From assembly GCA_948567375.1 (NCBI GenBank), contig OX419762.1:58013034-58077033 (forward strand): a DNA stretch of 64,000 bases. The letters are read 5' to 3'. This document shows positions 34,401-46,370 of this stretch, in pieces; position 1 is the first letter of the stretch; every line of letters starts with the position of its first letter. Below the pieces are notes generated by a model. That model had not been told where the DNA came from. It searched no databases and saw only the letters and a list, made by a program, of their open reading frames with translations. The translations under genes and the position numbers were made by a program. This DNA comes from Lunularia cruciata. Taxonomy: Eukaryota > Streptophyta > Marchantiopsida > Lunulariales > Lunulariaceae.

Positions 34401-37299
34401 CACTGTATCACTGTACTTTGCCTTGGCACTCATGAGCTGTCGAACAGAAACTCGGTGCGAGGAGTACTGACATTCGCTCAGCTATTTCGGCACTACGTTT
34501 GGCACTCATGAAGTTGTCCGTGCTTTCGGGGAGGCTTTCTATGGCCGCCTTCTGCTTCCTCCGGATGTTTCAACATTTCAGGACTCATGCGTCCATAGTG
34601 CATGCAGTGATATACTCTATCCAGTCCCCTCACGCTATACTCTAATTTACGTTCCAAAAGGGGGGAAGCAAAGCAGAGTGGAAATCGTTCTATGAAGAAT
34701 GAAGCAGAGTGGAAATCCTTCATAGAACGATTTCCACTCTACTTTTTCATACCCGAAATCCCGGGTTTGGTTTCAATCAGTTAGTTCTCCATTTTTTCAG
34801 TTTGGTTTTCAATTGTTTCACATTCGCTTATTTCGAGATTTCTTGATATGAGATGATTCTTCGTTTCCTCAGTACACATTGGTGCACGGTTTCTCTACAT
34901 GTAGTTACATATGAGCGTTACTTGACAATACATTCTTTTTATGATCTAGATTTCATCTACTTTTCGCATGTTTCTTAGTCAATTCTACTTTCATTTTATT
35001 GCCATTTCACCTACATTTTATTTGCATTTAACGAGTTCTGGATCCCCCGTTCTTCGAGCGGCTTCTGTCCTCATAACTCCAATGTCACTGTACACTCACG
35101 AGCATGACTGAAACTCGATTCGAGTGCTACTTGCATTCCCATCCAACTACTTCAGCAAGATGAACTGATGAAGTCATATGTGTTTCCTTGCAGACCTCTT
35201 ATGAATGTCAGGCTATTTTCGTTCGATGTATGTACTCATGCTTTAAAGAGCACGTCTAAAACTACACTAACCTAGTCCTGATACACTTGCTCGGAGGATT
35301 TGTTTTCCTCCGTGTGTGTGTTCCGATGTTGGAACTTGGATAGGAACTCTTTACTCCTACACCCTTCCGCCATTGACTCACTTCAGTTTTCCTCATTCAC
35401 CGTTGCATGCAGTTACACTTGACTAACTCAGATGTTTACTCCGCTTACCACTTTCTGTGATTGACGGCGATAAGAAACTCAGTTTCAACGTTTGGATTAC
35501 AAGAGGCACAATCTTGTTAGGTCACACGTGCGTGTGGAGCCAAGTTGTCGTAGCCATTACACCAGTCGTTCTGTATACCATTACACCAATATCATATTGT
35601 GTGACGTAATGAAAATATGCACCTTACAAATGTTTGACACTGGTTCCTGAGGAGACGTATCTAGATAAATCAGCACTTCACGTTGCAGCGATTCTGAAGC
35701 CCAAACTTAACATTTACTTTTTCCTTCTAACTGAAGCAGTCAAGTTCGAGTATTATTGGTTTCTAAAGTTTTTGTGATTCTTACTGAACCTGCCAAAGGT
35801 GCTGATATCACTAATTGCATGTCTGCGCAGGCGAACCCTTGGATATCAGGGCTGAAATGGCAAGAGCAGTTGTTAACCTGAAACTGAAAGAAAATCAATA
35901 TTCTGCTCTAATTAAAGCCGGGGTTATTGCGCCACTTTTGGATCTTCTGCAGAACGGGCGAGAGGGTCATTCTGAGAGAGTTGCTGCTGCGAGAGCGTTG
36001 CAGTCTATATCCGGCATCAGCAGCAACAGGGTTGCCCTTACAAAAGCAGGTGCCATACCTGCTCTTGTAAAGCGTATGTCATCTACTCAACAGGATTTAA
36101 GAGTGGCGGTTGTGGGCACACTAGCCAATATGGCGTCCGATCATCAAGCAGCTTCTGAGATTGCAGCTGAGAAAGTTGAACAAGAAGGGGCGGTTTCTCG
36201 GCTTGTTAGCATGCTGCAACTGGATACCCCCGTGCATGAGTTCGCTCTGAAGACCCTCGAATGCTTGGCCAAAACCAGCAGGATAGTTAGGCACTCAATC
36301 AAAGAACGACAGGTTGGACCTTATTTCTTCGATCTTCTCTGTCGAGAGGATCTTTCACCTTCTTCTCGCGCTAGCACGCTAAACCTAGTTTGTTACCTTG
36401 CGGATGATCGAGAGGCTCGGCAATGCATTGTACTTTCCGAGGAAGATTTCAATAAGCTCCTCAAGCTCCTAACTCTGCCACTAGAAATGGAGGAACATGA
36501 GTCCATCTTAGGGATATTGGCAGGGATGTCTAAGGTGCCAACGAATAGTACCTTATTGCTGCGAAGTGACAGAGTGCTCTTAGTTTTAGTCAAACATCTG
36601 GATATAGGAAGCATTCGCTGTCAAGAATATGCGGCTGCCGCGCTTTCAAAACTTATGAATCCAGGGGTGGCAACTCGGGACAGACAGCTATTCATTGCAA
36701 AGAATGGGGCAATACCACATCTGAGGAAACTGCTCAGAAGTGAGTCTGTCCGTGCGAAGTGCTCTGCTGCGGTAGTCTTAGGTCTTCTTTCGAAAAGAAC
36801 GCCTGAGCTTACTGAATCTATGAACTTGGCCAAAAAGTTAATCTCGTGGGCTGGCATAAAACGCTATCTTTGTAAGGTGCATGCTGGGCAGTGTAGTGTG
36901 AGGAGGACAATGTGCCTGATCGAGTCAGGGGCTGCACTGGATCTCCTTCATATGCTAGAGGCTAAAGAATCCAGAACTGCAGAGAAGGCTGTCGAAGCCT
37001 TATCTACGCTGATAGAGAATGAGGCGAACAGCGCGAAGGGTTTGGATTTTTTGGTGAGAAATCAAGTTGTACATCTTTTGATAGGAGTTCTGAATCAAAG
37101 CCCCAGTTTAAGCGAAAAGGCTCTGAAGATGGTGGAACTGATATTCAGGGATAGAAGATACCGAGACGAAAGGTATTGGAGAGGAGCTCAAACTACTTTG
37201 ATGGTTATAATTGCCACTGGTCAAGGAGAGGCTAGGAGAGCTGCAGCTCAAACTTTGGAATACCTAGGTCTTCAAAGGAATTCCACATATACCAGTTAA
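31491..37299 (+). CDS. U-box/ARM-repeat E3 ubiquitin ligase (PUB42/43/44-like)
   Basis: Three exons, 31491-32729, 33078-33381 and 35831-37299, join in frame with GT-AG borders to 1003 codons plus stop. Residues about 1-240 form a helical N-terminal domain typical of plant U-box proteins. The U-box is at about 250-330 (FICPITGQVMEDPV, FTYERAAISEWF, LVPNKALRKAI). A long ARM/HEAT-like array fills about 340-1000 (repeats such as LIKAGVIAPLLDLL, LTKAGAIPALVKRM, IAKNGAIPHLRKLL). U-box domains recruit E2 enzymes and ARM repeats bind targets, so it should ubiquitinate proteins in the cytosol or at membranes. Arabidopsis relatives include SAUL1/PUB44. A Gly-rich insert (SNAGGGNEAG) widens the first U-box loop. 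The start is the first ATG of the open frame. Confidence 0.9.
34091..34406 (+). repeat. Intronic duplicated segment, copy 1
   Basis: About 315 bp in intron 2 of the U-box gene, from AGTTCTCCATTCATTCAGC to the TCACTGTACACTG region. A second copy lies at 34783-35096 in the same orientation (offset about 692), well conserved but with scattered changes. Part of it is present again, inverted, at 46391-46474. Confidence 0.75.
34675..34740. repeat. Perfect 22-bp inverted repeat (hairpin)
   Basis: The arm AGAGTGGAAATCGTTCTATG... (34675-34696) is perfectly repeated in inverted orientation at 34719-34740, with a 22-base loop. The loop itself contains a direct partial copy of the arm (GCAGAGTGGAAATC). 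It lies between the two duplicated intronic segments and could form a strong RNA hairpin in the pre-mRNA. Confidence 0.85.
34783..35096 (+). repeat. Intronic duplicated segment, copy 2
   Basis: Second copy of 34091-34406. Shared landmarks include TTGATATGAGATGATTCTTC and GAGTTCTGGATCCCCCGTT. Confidence 0.75.
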
Positions 37300-39789
37300 C
37301 TCACTTTAGAATTTAGTATTGGAATTTGCAGATCTAAGATTTTTCACAACACACTCAACAATTGAACATAGAAATTATTTACTTTTGTATGTTTTGTACA
37401 TCGAACATAGTAGGTCATCCTCATAAAGGAGTCTAGGGTTGGTGTTAGGAGTTTAGGGTTGGTTCATAAAGGAGTTTAGTTTCTTGGCAATCTCTATACG
37501 ATTGATGTACACTGCGATACATCTGGTTACCCGTATTAACCTCATCCCCTGAAATCGTTCTAAAATGGGGGGAGGTTCCTCATACTCTTCCGGCATTGTG
37601 ACTTAGCTCGTTTCTGTAATAATGTTAAGATGTAAAGTGGCTGAGAAAGGAGTGAGGACGACAGAGACGGACCACCCCCTTCTGTATTTGGTGGAAAATT
37701 CTTGTGCTCGGTCCTCAATTTTGACTAGCTGAATGCCATGCTCCATTGTGCTTTCTTCTCTACTTAGGAGGTATCCAAACTTCCTGTAAGGACTACTTCA
37801 CATTCTTATAGACACCTTTCTCTCCCTATAAGAAACGTCGCAATGGAGCTCATGAGAACTTACGTAAAGGAAGACCCTCAAGGAGTCCATCGTACCCACT
37901 GCTGTCCGCTTTTACTTTGCGTGCATGACAATAGAGCCAATCAACGTAGGTTCTAAGTGGATGACTGCCACAGAGTAGTTGTCTGAAGAAAGGGAGAAAC
38001 TCCAGCACTGACCTGTGGTTGGGCAAGCATGAAAGTGTGTGTAGGTGTTCTCTTGACAAACTTCATCCATAGCGAGGAAGGTCTGAATGAGTATATCGTC
38101 ACAAGGTGCAAAGTGGTGAGTAGGAAGAGACAGCAAACGAACACGAAGGTCATCTGTAATGCATAATAGCATATCCCAAAATTGTCGTCCATGGCGATTT
38201 CTTAGTTCATTTCGTGCAAATCCTGATACTAACAACCTAGTCATCCAACGTATTATAACTTCAAGCCTAATTAGTCAAATCAAAATCTTAAATAGTCGTC
38301 TTTGGAGATTTCTTATTTCATTTTTTGTCAGTCTTGTTTCCAACAATTTAGTCATCTGAACTATGGTGAAACCGGTTCTAACCTCCTAGCTTCTGCACTA
38401 CAGTTAATCATGGTTAGCACCACCCAATCTAAGCACCTGCCATTCTATCCATCCCGATAAAACTCCAGGTTACACGTGGAGACCTCAATCGTTCCAATCG
38501 TTGTTTGCCTTATGTCAACCCATAAATTGAATCTAGAATTATAATAAAATAAGAAAAATTTAATTAGTAAAGAAATCAAACTTCTGTAATATTATCATTT
38601 TATTCATTTCCACTGTTAGCATTTTAATATATATGAAATTAAATCAAATTTTCTGAGAAGATTTATATTTAAGATCTCAAATTTTTATTATTGTAATTAA
38701 TTTACAATATAATCCAATTTTATTTTCGTATCTATTTTTATAAAGATATTTTAGATGCGGTAGACCGTATTTCTCATTTAGACTCTATGGGGCTTAGCCC
38801 CATTTTTCCTTTTTCGTCTCTCCCTTGTGCGGCTTGATGAGGTCTTCCCATCCTTTGTTTTTTTCTACGCGGTAGCCCTTGTCCTCCAAGAAAAAGTGTA
38901 TTTCCTCTCTTCTAAAGTATTGAAACTCGAGAGGATAAGAAACATTACATAAAGAGAACTTCGGCTATATAACAGAGCAAAAGAAATTAAACCAAAATGT
39001 TCCGTATATTACAATATCACCACAAAATAATTATATTTTTAGTATAATACCTGTAAAAAGAAATTAATAAATTTACACTTTGATGAAAGTGTTGGATAGA
39101 GGGTTCGGAAATATTTATTATGCTAAAATAGGAAAGTAAAAAAATCGCTTATTCTCTTGTAAATTTATAAGGTGATGGTGGTAGTATTGATAATTTGTCA
39201 AAATATCCCCTATTACATTTATAAGATGGTTATGGTAGTACTGATAGTTTATCAAGATGTCCCCTTCTTCCTCCATCCACTTCAGTACATTAGGACGAAA
39301 AGTCATTCGCGTGTTCCTTGTTAAAACTGCGGTTGAACTGCGGTATTTAGAAACTGCGTTACCGAAATACCAGGTTCACAAACAGTACAGGATAGTAGGC
39401 TTCTGAGTGGCAGCCTGAGGTGAAGCCTTCTGAGAAGCAGTCTGAGGTGAAGAAACGAACGAGCCCGTGATGGAGATCAGTGCGCATGGACTCAAACAAG
39501 CCACGCCCTTTAAGCCACGAGGTGCAATATCTCCGAAACACGTGTTCGCCATTCCGATCGATCTCCAGGACCATCGAGTTCTGCCAATTGGAAGTTGGAG
39601 TTTGATCTCTACTCTGATTGTCCCCTCCTGTCACCTCCACAGTAGCTAACAACATTTGGGCATGTTGGCCAGTTCCTTTCCTTCTTCGGGGAATTGAGTA
39701 CTCGGACTTCCTCCCTTAGACAGGAACTTGGAAATTTCTGCAGCATTGCGGGTGGGTTGAGTTCGTTCAGTGGTGTGAGAATTGTGGAA
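37300..39789. other. Spacer between U-box and aldo/keto reductase genes
   Basis: Contains the 3' region of the U-box gene, a small local duplication of AAAGGAGT(C/T)TAG near 37424-37473, a strongly AT-rich block (38520-39130), and the short dispersed repeat at 38827-38880. A minus-strand frame of 110 codons (37912-38244) has an ATG but no recognisable family. Confidence 0.45.
38827..38880 (+). repeat. Short dispersed repeat, copy 1
   Basis: GGCTTGATGAGGTCTTCCCA and its neighbours recur in inverted orientation at 63626-63678 with a few changes, including the CTACGCGGT motif. Both copies sit in AT-rich spacer. Confidence 0.6.
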
Positions 39790-42700
39790 ATGGCTTGCGT
39801 CGCTCCAGGTGGGGTTGGCTTGAGCTGCCCTTCCTCGGCTGCTGCTTTGAGCAGTTTGCAGAATCTGAAAGGGAATGCAGTATCCAGCAGCTCGAGATGC
39901 GGTACCGTGGTAGCTTTGCGAGCAGGAAGGAAAACAGGTGCTCGAGCTCAAGCGGTGCAGTCACCAGCTCAAGCGGAGGCTGATACTGTGGAATTAGGAC
40001 AATCTGGGTTGATGGTACCCAGGATTGGAGTCGGCTGCTGGTCATGGGGCGACCCTTTTCTCTGGCATGAAGGCGGATGGGATGGTATGTTCACTACTTA
40101 TGCAGATTTTGGAGAGATTCTTTTCATGCCAAGAGGAAAGAGCAACTCTTTGTATATGTATGCACACCTGATTCCGGGCTTTAATATAGACCCGAGCTGT
40201 GGAATGTTGGCATATCTGGGGAGGGGAACAAATACGTATGCAACCGAGTATTTGGCAGTGGCGGAGGAAATGGACCCGCCGAATTGCTGACAGAGAGTGC
40301 TTGAATCGACTTGTTGACGTTTTCCTGGTCCATCTGCAGATAGGAAAGCGAAGGAAGCGAAGACTGCGTTTGAAACCTCTGTGGATGTGGGGCTCCCATT
40401 TTTTGACACAGCGGGTACGTTTCGACTCTCGAGCAAGATGTTCCTTACAGTGAGCGGTGATTTTAGTGCTATCAACAATAGTTCTCTCATGGAAATACCT
40501 GCACGGTTTGCTAGAGTAGTAATGATCATCAAGTGCGAAATCGGTCCCCTGCTGAAATATCAAGCAGTCGACTTCCGCATTCGTCTCTTCAATTTCTCCG
40601 TGATATCACCCTAGATGGTGAAAGAGGAATTCTTTTCCGAAGGTTTATCACAAGAAGGATTTGAACGTTTGGATTACTATGTTTATTCCCGAATCTCTAT
40701 CTCATTAGTGGAGGTGGTGGCTTTCGCAGAAGTTTACGGTCAAAAGGTGCGCTCCTACAGAATACCTCCAAACAGCTCTGTAGCTACTGGGACTCGCCAA
40801 ATCGACCGGTTTTTGTGGGGATTGAACCAAATCAAGTTCTTGTTAAATAGTTATGTTGAGTTTGTCTCAGTCGTTTTCAAATCGAGAGCATGATCTCTGT
40901 AAGTGCTTTATCTTTGGTACTGTCTCACAAGTACGAATAAAATGCGCAGTGGGGAGGAGGAGATGATTCCGAGACTCTACTTGGAAGGTTAGAGTCCAGT
41001 GTTTACCTTTGACAACGTTGACTACTTCATTTCAAATCGCACCCACTATACATCAGAGTCTCTGTATGTAGAAGGACCTGACCTTGACAACATCTTCACC
41101 TGCAGGTTTATCAAGGAGAGACAAACACGAGAGAAGTATCAGGCTTTACAAGGAGGGGCGAAACCTCAAGCAAGCACAAATGTTGTTGTGGCCACCAAAT
41201 TTGCCGCCCTGCCGTGGAGATTCGGTAGAGGCAGTGTTGTGGATGCTGTCAAGGGATCTTTGAAACGATTGGGATTGTCGCAGGTTGATTTATATCAACT
41301 TCATTGGTAACTTCTCGTCTTCAGTTCTCCTCCTCTCAACAAATTTCTGACCTGTCCTCTCTCTCTCCGTCACACAGTTTCAGCACAAATTCTCTTACAG
41401 CTGAAGTTGTACACCATCGCAATCAACCAAAACACAGAGAATAATGTAAGATTCGAATTCACTTTTTATGGTTTGTCGTCATTTCGCAGGCCAGGTCTTT
41501 GGGGCAATGAGGGTGAGTTCTACATGCGAACAAGGCAGTTCTGCATATGGACTTGGATGAATCATATTCATTCATTGAGAGATTTTCATGAGATGAATTC
41601 CTATTTCATTTATATGAGGTTTGAGCTAATCGTGTTTCTTCAACCTGAGAATCAAGGAGCAGTGGTCTGTTCCTCTAGAACAAAGTGGAGCTTTGGTCTT
41701 GAATTTTGAGTAAGGATTTGGAAATGTGTATAATCGCCAATGAATCAACCGAACCTTCTTGTTGTGGTATTTCAGCCTACCTTGACGGGCTAGCTGATTG
41801 TGTGGAGCAAGGACTGGTTAAAGCCGTCGGAGTATCAAATTACAAAGGTATCACTAGAACCCTCTCAATTTCTGCATGTGCTCAGATGCAAAACTTGTTT
41901 CCGGAATGTTGCCCGAGTAGTTTGTCCACCTACACGAGATTCAAATATAAAATTCTCTATTTGGAACTTGTTTTTGGGAATGACGTGACAAACAAAACCA
42001 AAAGAATTACAGTGATCATATGAGAGAGTGAACTGCTCTGAGACTTCGACTGTAGGACGGAAATGAGAGCATTGAGTGGAAAAGAGTTACTTCTGATGAG
42101 TGACGAGATCACGCTTCAGCCATCCAGCGACGCTTTTCACAACATTCAGGGATGGGTTGGTTTCCTGAAGCCCAGTAAACGTGGGACAATTCTTCAATGT
42201 GGAACAATGCATCTAGTATACCGCGCTCACTCCATTCTAGGACTGTATGACCCACAGATCCAGTTCCGGTTTCTAAGAAAAGTTGAGTGGTCCGGGGATT
42301 CATCATAGCAGCTTCCGGCACTGGAATCGAAACCCACTCTTTCGTAAAAGAACGAAAAAGCTTAGCTCGTCTGACACTTCTATTCCTGCGGGGACAGTAC
42401 AGGACAGGAACCCTCCGTGTGTCTGATTTCGTTAGAGTTGTCAGAGGATTCATCACAACAGCCTCCGGCGCTGGATTCCAAAACCCACACTTTCGTAAGA
42501 GAACCTAAAATCTTAGCTCGTCTGACACTTTCACTCCTGCTGGAGACAGTGGAGGACAGGAATCCTCCGTGTGCCTGGTTTCGTCATGGCCAAGAATTGC
42601 GTCTGCCGGGAGTCGAACCCGGGTCTATTGCTTGGAAGGCAATTATCCTAACCGTTGGACTACAAACGCTTGGTTGAAATCAGCCTTCTGGTTTAGTTTC

Positions 42701-45700
42701 AAACTCGGTTCTACATCGGTTCAAGAAGCAAGTTCTCAGTTCGGTTGAGTCAATTCTAAGATTAGACCAGCGTAAAAGCAGCAGAACTTGGCGCACAATT
42801 GATAGTGACAATAAACCCCGAGAAGACACGCTCCCAAATAAATACCAAGTACCGTAGTTGTTCATTCTGCTTCTGTTTGTTCCAGTGGATGCCTTTCTTC
42901 TGAAAATGCTCCATGGAGCTAATACAGTTCATAGAGTCACTTGCTTAAGATCTACATACCTTAGGTTTGCATCCGTTCGGCCCAAAGTGGGCACGCCGTT
43001 CTACGAACGGCTTCTGTTAGCTTTACTCGTACACAGATTGTCAACGTTTCTAGTGCGATGAGCTCCTCGGACATGTGTTATTGTTAGGCCTTATTGCTTG
43101 TATACGTCGTTGACGATCGTGGGTGCGTGGACCTCGGAAGGTAGAAAATGTGCAGTCGGCTAGGAAGTGGGGTCTAAATGTGGGATACCTGTTGGGTACT
43201 CGGGACCGAAACTCGCATTCATTCCCTCAATTCTTCACAACTCTCTGAAGTTGCCAAGTCCAGATTTTGAACCTTCGGAACCCATTAAAATTTGGATATT
43301 AGTGGTTGTCCACCTTTCAGGCTTTGAAACAAGCGATCTGTCAAATCCCTGATCTGCTTGCATGATGCAATAGCGGTTAGGATCATATTATGCCTAATTC
43401 CCAGTATCTGGGACGCTTTGGTTGAGTGGTTAAGGAGTGTGCCTGCTAAGTACATGGGCTCTGCATGCGAGAGTTTGACTGTTGACCTTATGATCCTTTC
43501 CCAAGTTCACGTTTTGGAGGTGGAAGGAAAAAGTAGTTCCCAGCGACTTCACCTGCAATTATGGTCGCCTCAGTTTCCGGACGAGTGCATTCTTCTCATA
43601 CTTTCTCGTAACCTGTCATATTGGAAGAGATTTACGCCATCCGTTCTAGGGTGTAAGGGACCTACCCTGCAAATGAAGCGATAAGAGAATTTTCTTAGAT
43701 CCGTCAATAACGCATCGACCAATTTTTTCAGTCGGAGGTTGTACACACGTTTGTTTCTGCTGTTTTGTTGGATGATTACAGCGGGTCAAACCCTTCCGTC
43801 TCCTCATTGTTTGACTTGATTGGCCTGCTACTTATCAAAGCTTTGGAGAAACAAATTGTAACTGATTAGATTGTTCCTCGGAGTAGTGTCAGATGGTGAG
43901 GGTGGTGTTTCTAGGTTAGTTGCTAATTTATTGGGTTACTTCCGGGAAGCTTCCTGTTCAAACCAAGGCGCAGCATTTGGAGATTCTTGTCAGTGATGAG
44001 ATTTCATCTTTGTCAGTGATGAAATTTCATTTTACCTCGGGGGTGCTTCCAACTGTCAGGGTGTACAGAACCTTGAACTATTCGCAGGCCATTTAATCTG
44101 AGCATTTCCACCTTGGTAAAACTAGGCAGACACATTTCACAGAAAGAACGAGAGAATCACTTCAGAGAGTTGACGGGTCTCCTGCTCTCATTTTCATTTC
44201 TTGGCAGCTTCATTGACCTTGTAAAAGCAGGAAGAGATGAAGGGAGTACCTCGGAGCACGGAAATAAAACAGATAAAGAAGATGAAGAATTTGGCCCCCT
44301 ACAGCGCCAAGTGGAGGATAGCATCAGATAATGTCAAACCTCGATCAGCAATTCTTGTACCCAGACCAAATTACTTGACAGGGAAGGTCACATATATGGA
44401 GGAAAGCCCTGAAAGGCATACATTTCACTCATTACTGATGGCCTTCTTTCGTTCATACAGCAGTGCCTTCCCCATCAGTTCTTCCTCGAAAGAGAGTCCT
44501 ATTATTCATCATATCCGATCTAGGGATCCTACTCTGAATAACGGATTTTGTGAAGTGTGAAACCATACTTTTATCCAATCTGAATTTCTTCGCGTTATCA
44601 GCCATCTTTGACCATACTAAAATCGTATTCTTTTGAAGTATTATCGGCTAGACCACAGCACTTCAGTTCATGGCTCCGACCCCAATCACAGAAGTAACTG
44701 AAATCCTAACTTAAAAGAGAAGATCAGTACCAGAGTATTCATGTATGGTATAATTCAGTTTCATCTTCATCTCGGAGGTTACCTGACATCTACAGCACCC
44801 ACATAGTTCTGACGGTTTTCTGTCACATGCAGAACAAAGGCTGCAAGACGCTTATAATCAACTGAAGAAAAGAGGAGTGACTTTGGCATCGAACCAAGTG
44901 CACTACAGCTTGGTCTACAGAAACCCAGAGCAGAACGGAGTGAAGAAGGCTTGCGAGGACCTTGGAGTTTCCCTCATAGCATACTCACCTCTCGCCCAAG
45001 GTAACGTACAAAATGCATGTGATATCTGATCTGATGTGACACCTGACTCGCCCGCGATTACTGCGATTTTCACCCTACTGTCATGGCCATCGTCCATCAT
45101 GTGCCCTGACCCTTCAACTCGCATGAATTTGTGCTCCTTTGCTCCTGACTCTGATAGGAATTCTTACCGGGAAGTACTCGGCAACGAAGCTTCCATCAGG
45201 TCCGAGAGCGAAAACTTACAACGAGCGCTTCATGACTGAGGTAACTGGTAACTGGTACTTCACCTCCTCGTACTGTACGGTTTGCATCAGGTACTGTAGT
45301 GCCGCAGTGAGATGAAATTGATTACAGACAGGACGAAGTGGACAGTTGTGATTGACACGAGGGGACGGTTGAGTGCAGCTTGACCCGCTCATGAAGAGAA
45401 TGAAAGAGATTGGGCAACAGTACGGAGGCAAGACACCTACTCAGGTATTCTCTGTTCACCCTCGAATCCGTGATTCATTGACTTGTACTCGTCGGGGAAA
45501 TATGGAGAGATGGGATTCCCAATGCAAGGTGAATACTTGCTGAAGATCCACAGTTAAGGAATGCATGGAATCGGAAGCTTGGGACATGCCTCAACGCACG
45601 TCTCACGTTTTATTGGGCGTAGCGTTGGGTATCACTTATATGTACTTAAAGCTTTGCCTTTGGACGTGGCCTGGTGTCCCACAGGTGTCTCTTAACTGGC

Positions 45701-46004
45701 TCCTAGCACAAGGAAATGTCATCCCGATTCCTGGAGCAAAATCAGCGACACAGGTGAAAGATTCTGGTGAATTGCTTCCGTGTTGCTATGCATGCGGCGT
45801 GAAAGTGGGACCATCGGGTGTGCATATAATCTCGGCATTAGCTGTGGCTGTTGCTAATAAACTTGTGTATATATTCTGCTGACGTAGGCCAAAGAATTTG
45901 CCGGGGCTCTGGGCTGGAGTTTGTCGGAGTCAGATGTACAGGAGCTGAGGTCTCTGGCACAGGGAGTGAAACCCGTGACAGGATTCCCAGCCGAGTGGTT
46001 CTGA
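39790..46004 (+). CDS. Plastid aldo/keto reductase (At1g06690-like)
   Basis: Twelve exons: 39790-40084, 40340-40414, 40730-40746, 40950-40987, 41106-41306, 41490-41512, 41776-41847, 44833-45000, 45158-45240, 45379-45444, 45685-45753, 45888-46004. They total 1224 nt, 407 aa, with every phase consistent. A Ser/Ala/Arg-rich N-terminus (about 60 residues) looks like a plastid transit peptide. The AKR tetrad is visible: Asp121 and Tyr126 in DTAEVYG, Lys173 in VATKF, His208 in YQLHW. NADPH-site signatures follow ([32 protein letters not shown]). The family reduces carbonyls with NADPH; the closest known type is a plastoglobule-associated AKR of plants. Exon 3 is only 17 nt. Intron 7 is about 3 kb and holds tRNA sequences. 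The start is the ATG that opens the transit peptide. Confidence 0.92.
42297..42597. repeat. 150-bp tandem duplication abutting tRNA-Gly
   Basis: Two units of period about 150 (42297-42446, 42447-42596) share GATTCATCA, CAGC(T/C)TCCGGC and TTAGCTCGTCTGACACTT. A more diverged partial unit precedes them (about 42240-42296). The second unit ends where the tRNA begins. On the minus strand the units follow the tRNA's 3' end. Unit 1 contains GGTTTCGATTCC (minus), close to a pol III B box. Confidence 0.7.
42598..42669 (-). tRNA. tRNA-Gly(UCC)
   Basis: The minus strand begins GCGTTTGTAGTCCAACGG and ends CCCGGCAGACGCA. The acceptor stem pairs fully with one G-U wobble. The anticodon arm ATTGC-CTTCCAA-GCAAT gives anticodon TCC, and the T-arm has GGTTCGACTCC (B box). 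The A box TAGTCCAACGG is intact. No run of four or more T follows closely, so pol III termination may be inefficient. It sits inside intron 7 of the aldo/keto reductase gene, on the opposite strand. Confidence 0.9.
43412..43493 (+). pseudogene. Decayed tRNA-Ser(GCU)
   Basis: The 5' two thirds read like a plant tRNA-Ser: GACGCTTTGGTTGAGTGG, D-loop GGTTAAGG, anticodon loop with GCT (TGCCTGCTAAGTACATGG). The variable arm and T-arm are eroded (GAGAGTTTGACTGTTGACC) and the 3' acceptor strand no longer pairs. It shares intron 7 with the tRNA-Gly gene. Confidence 0.7.
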
Positions 46005-46370
46005 GTTTCACCGCAAGTTCGTCCGCCTTGGAATTCGAGGAAGAACAATTGAGTTCTCAGAGTACTGTAGCGTGAGGTAGTAGTGTAGTTCGGAGGACGC
46101 GAGGGAGGACGTTGAGTATGCCACAACTTTTTGTGTACAGAACATTCCGTAATCTTTCTTGAATATCTATTTGTGGACGTTCAGGGTAATCGAAGGCTTC
46201 AGTTGTATGTTATAATTCTTCGTTCTCCTCGTACGATATGTTTCCCCCGTTGGCCAACGTAGAATCCCATTCCAAGAACTTGGTTAGTTGAGGGGGAGAA
46301 AGATGGAAGTACTACTGGGAAGTGTCTAATTTGAAGGAAGTAAACGAAGTAAATACATATCGTTTATTGT
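46005..46370. other. 3' region of the aldo/keto reductase gene
   Basis: Likely 3' untranslated sequence and spacer. No other feature seen. Confidence 0.4.

Noticed and set aside
37424-37475. TTTAGGG-like motifs suggesting an interstitial telomere tract
   Set aside because: Only isolated TTTAGGG words within a short local duplication, not a tandem array.
37912-38244. Minus-strand ATG frame of 110 codons
   Set aside because: Composition looks random, overlapping frames are equally open, and no domain is recognised.
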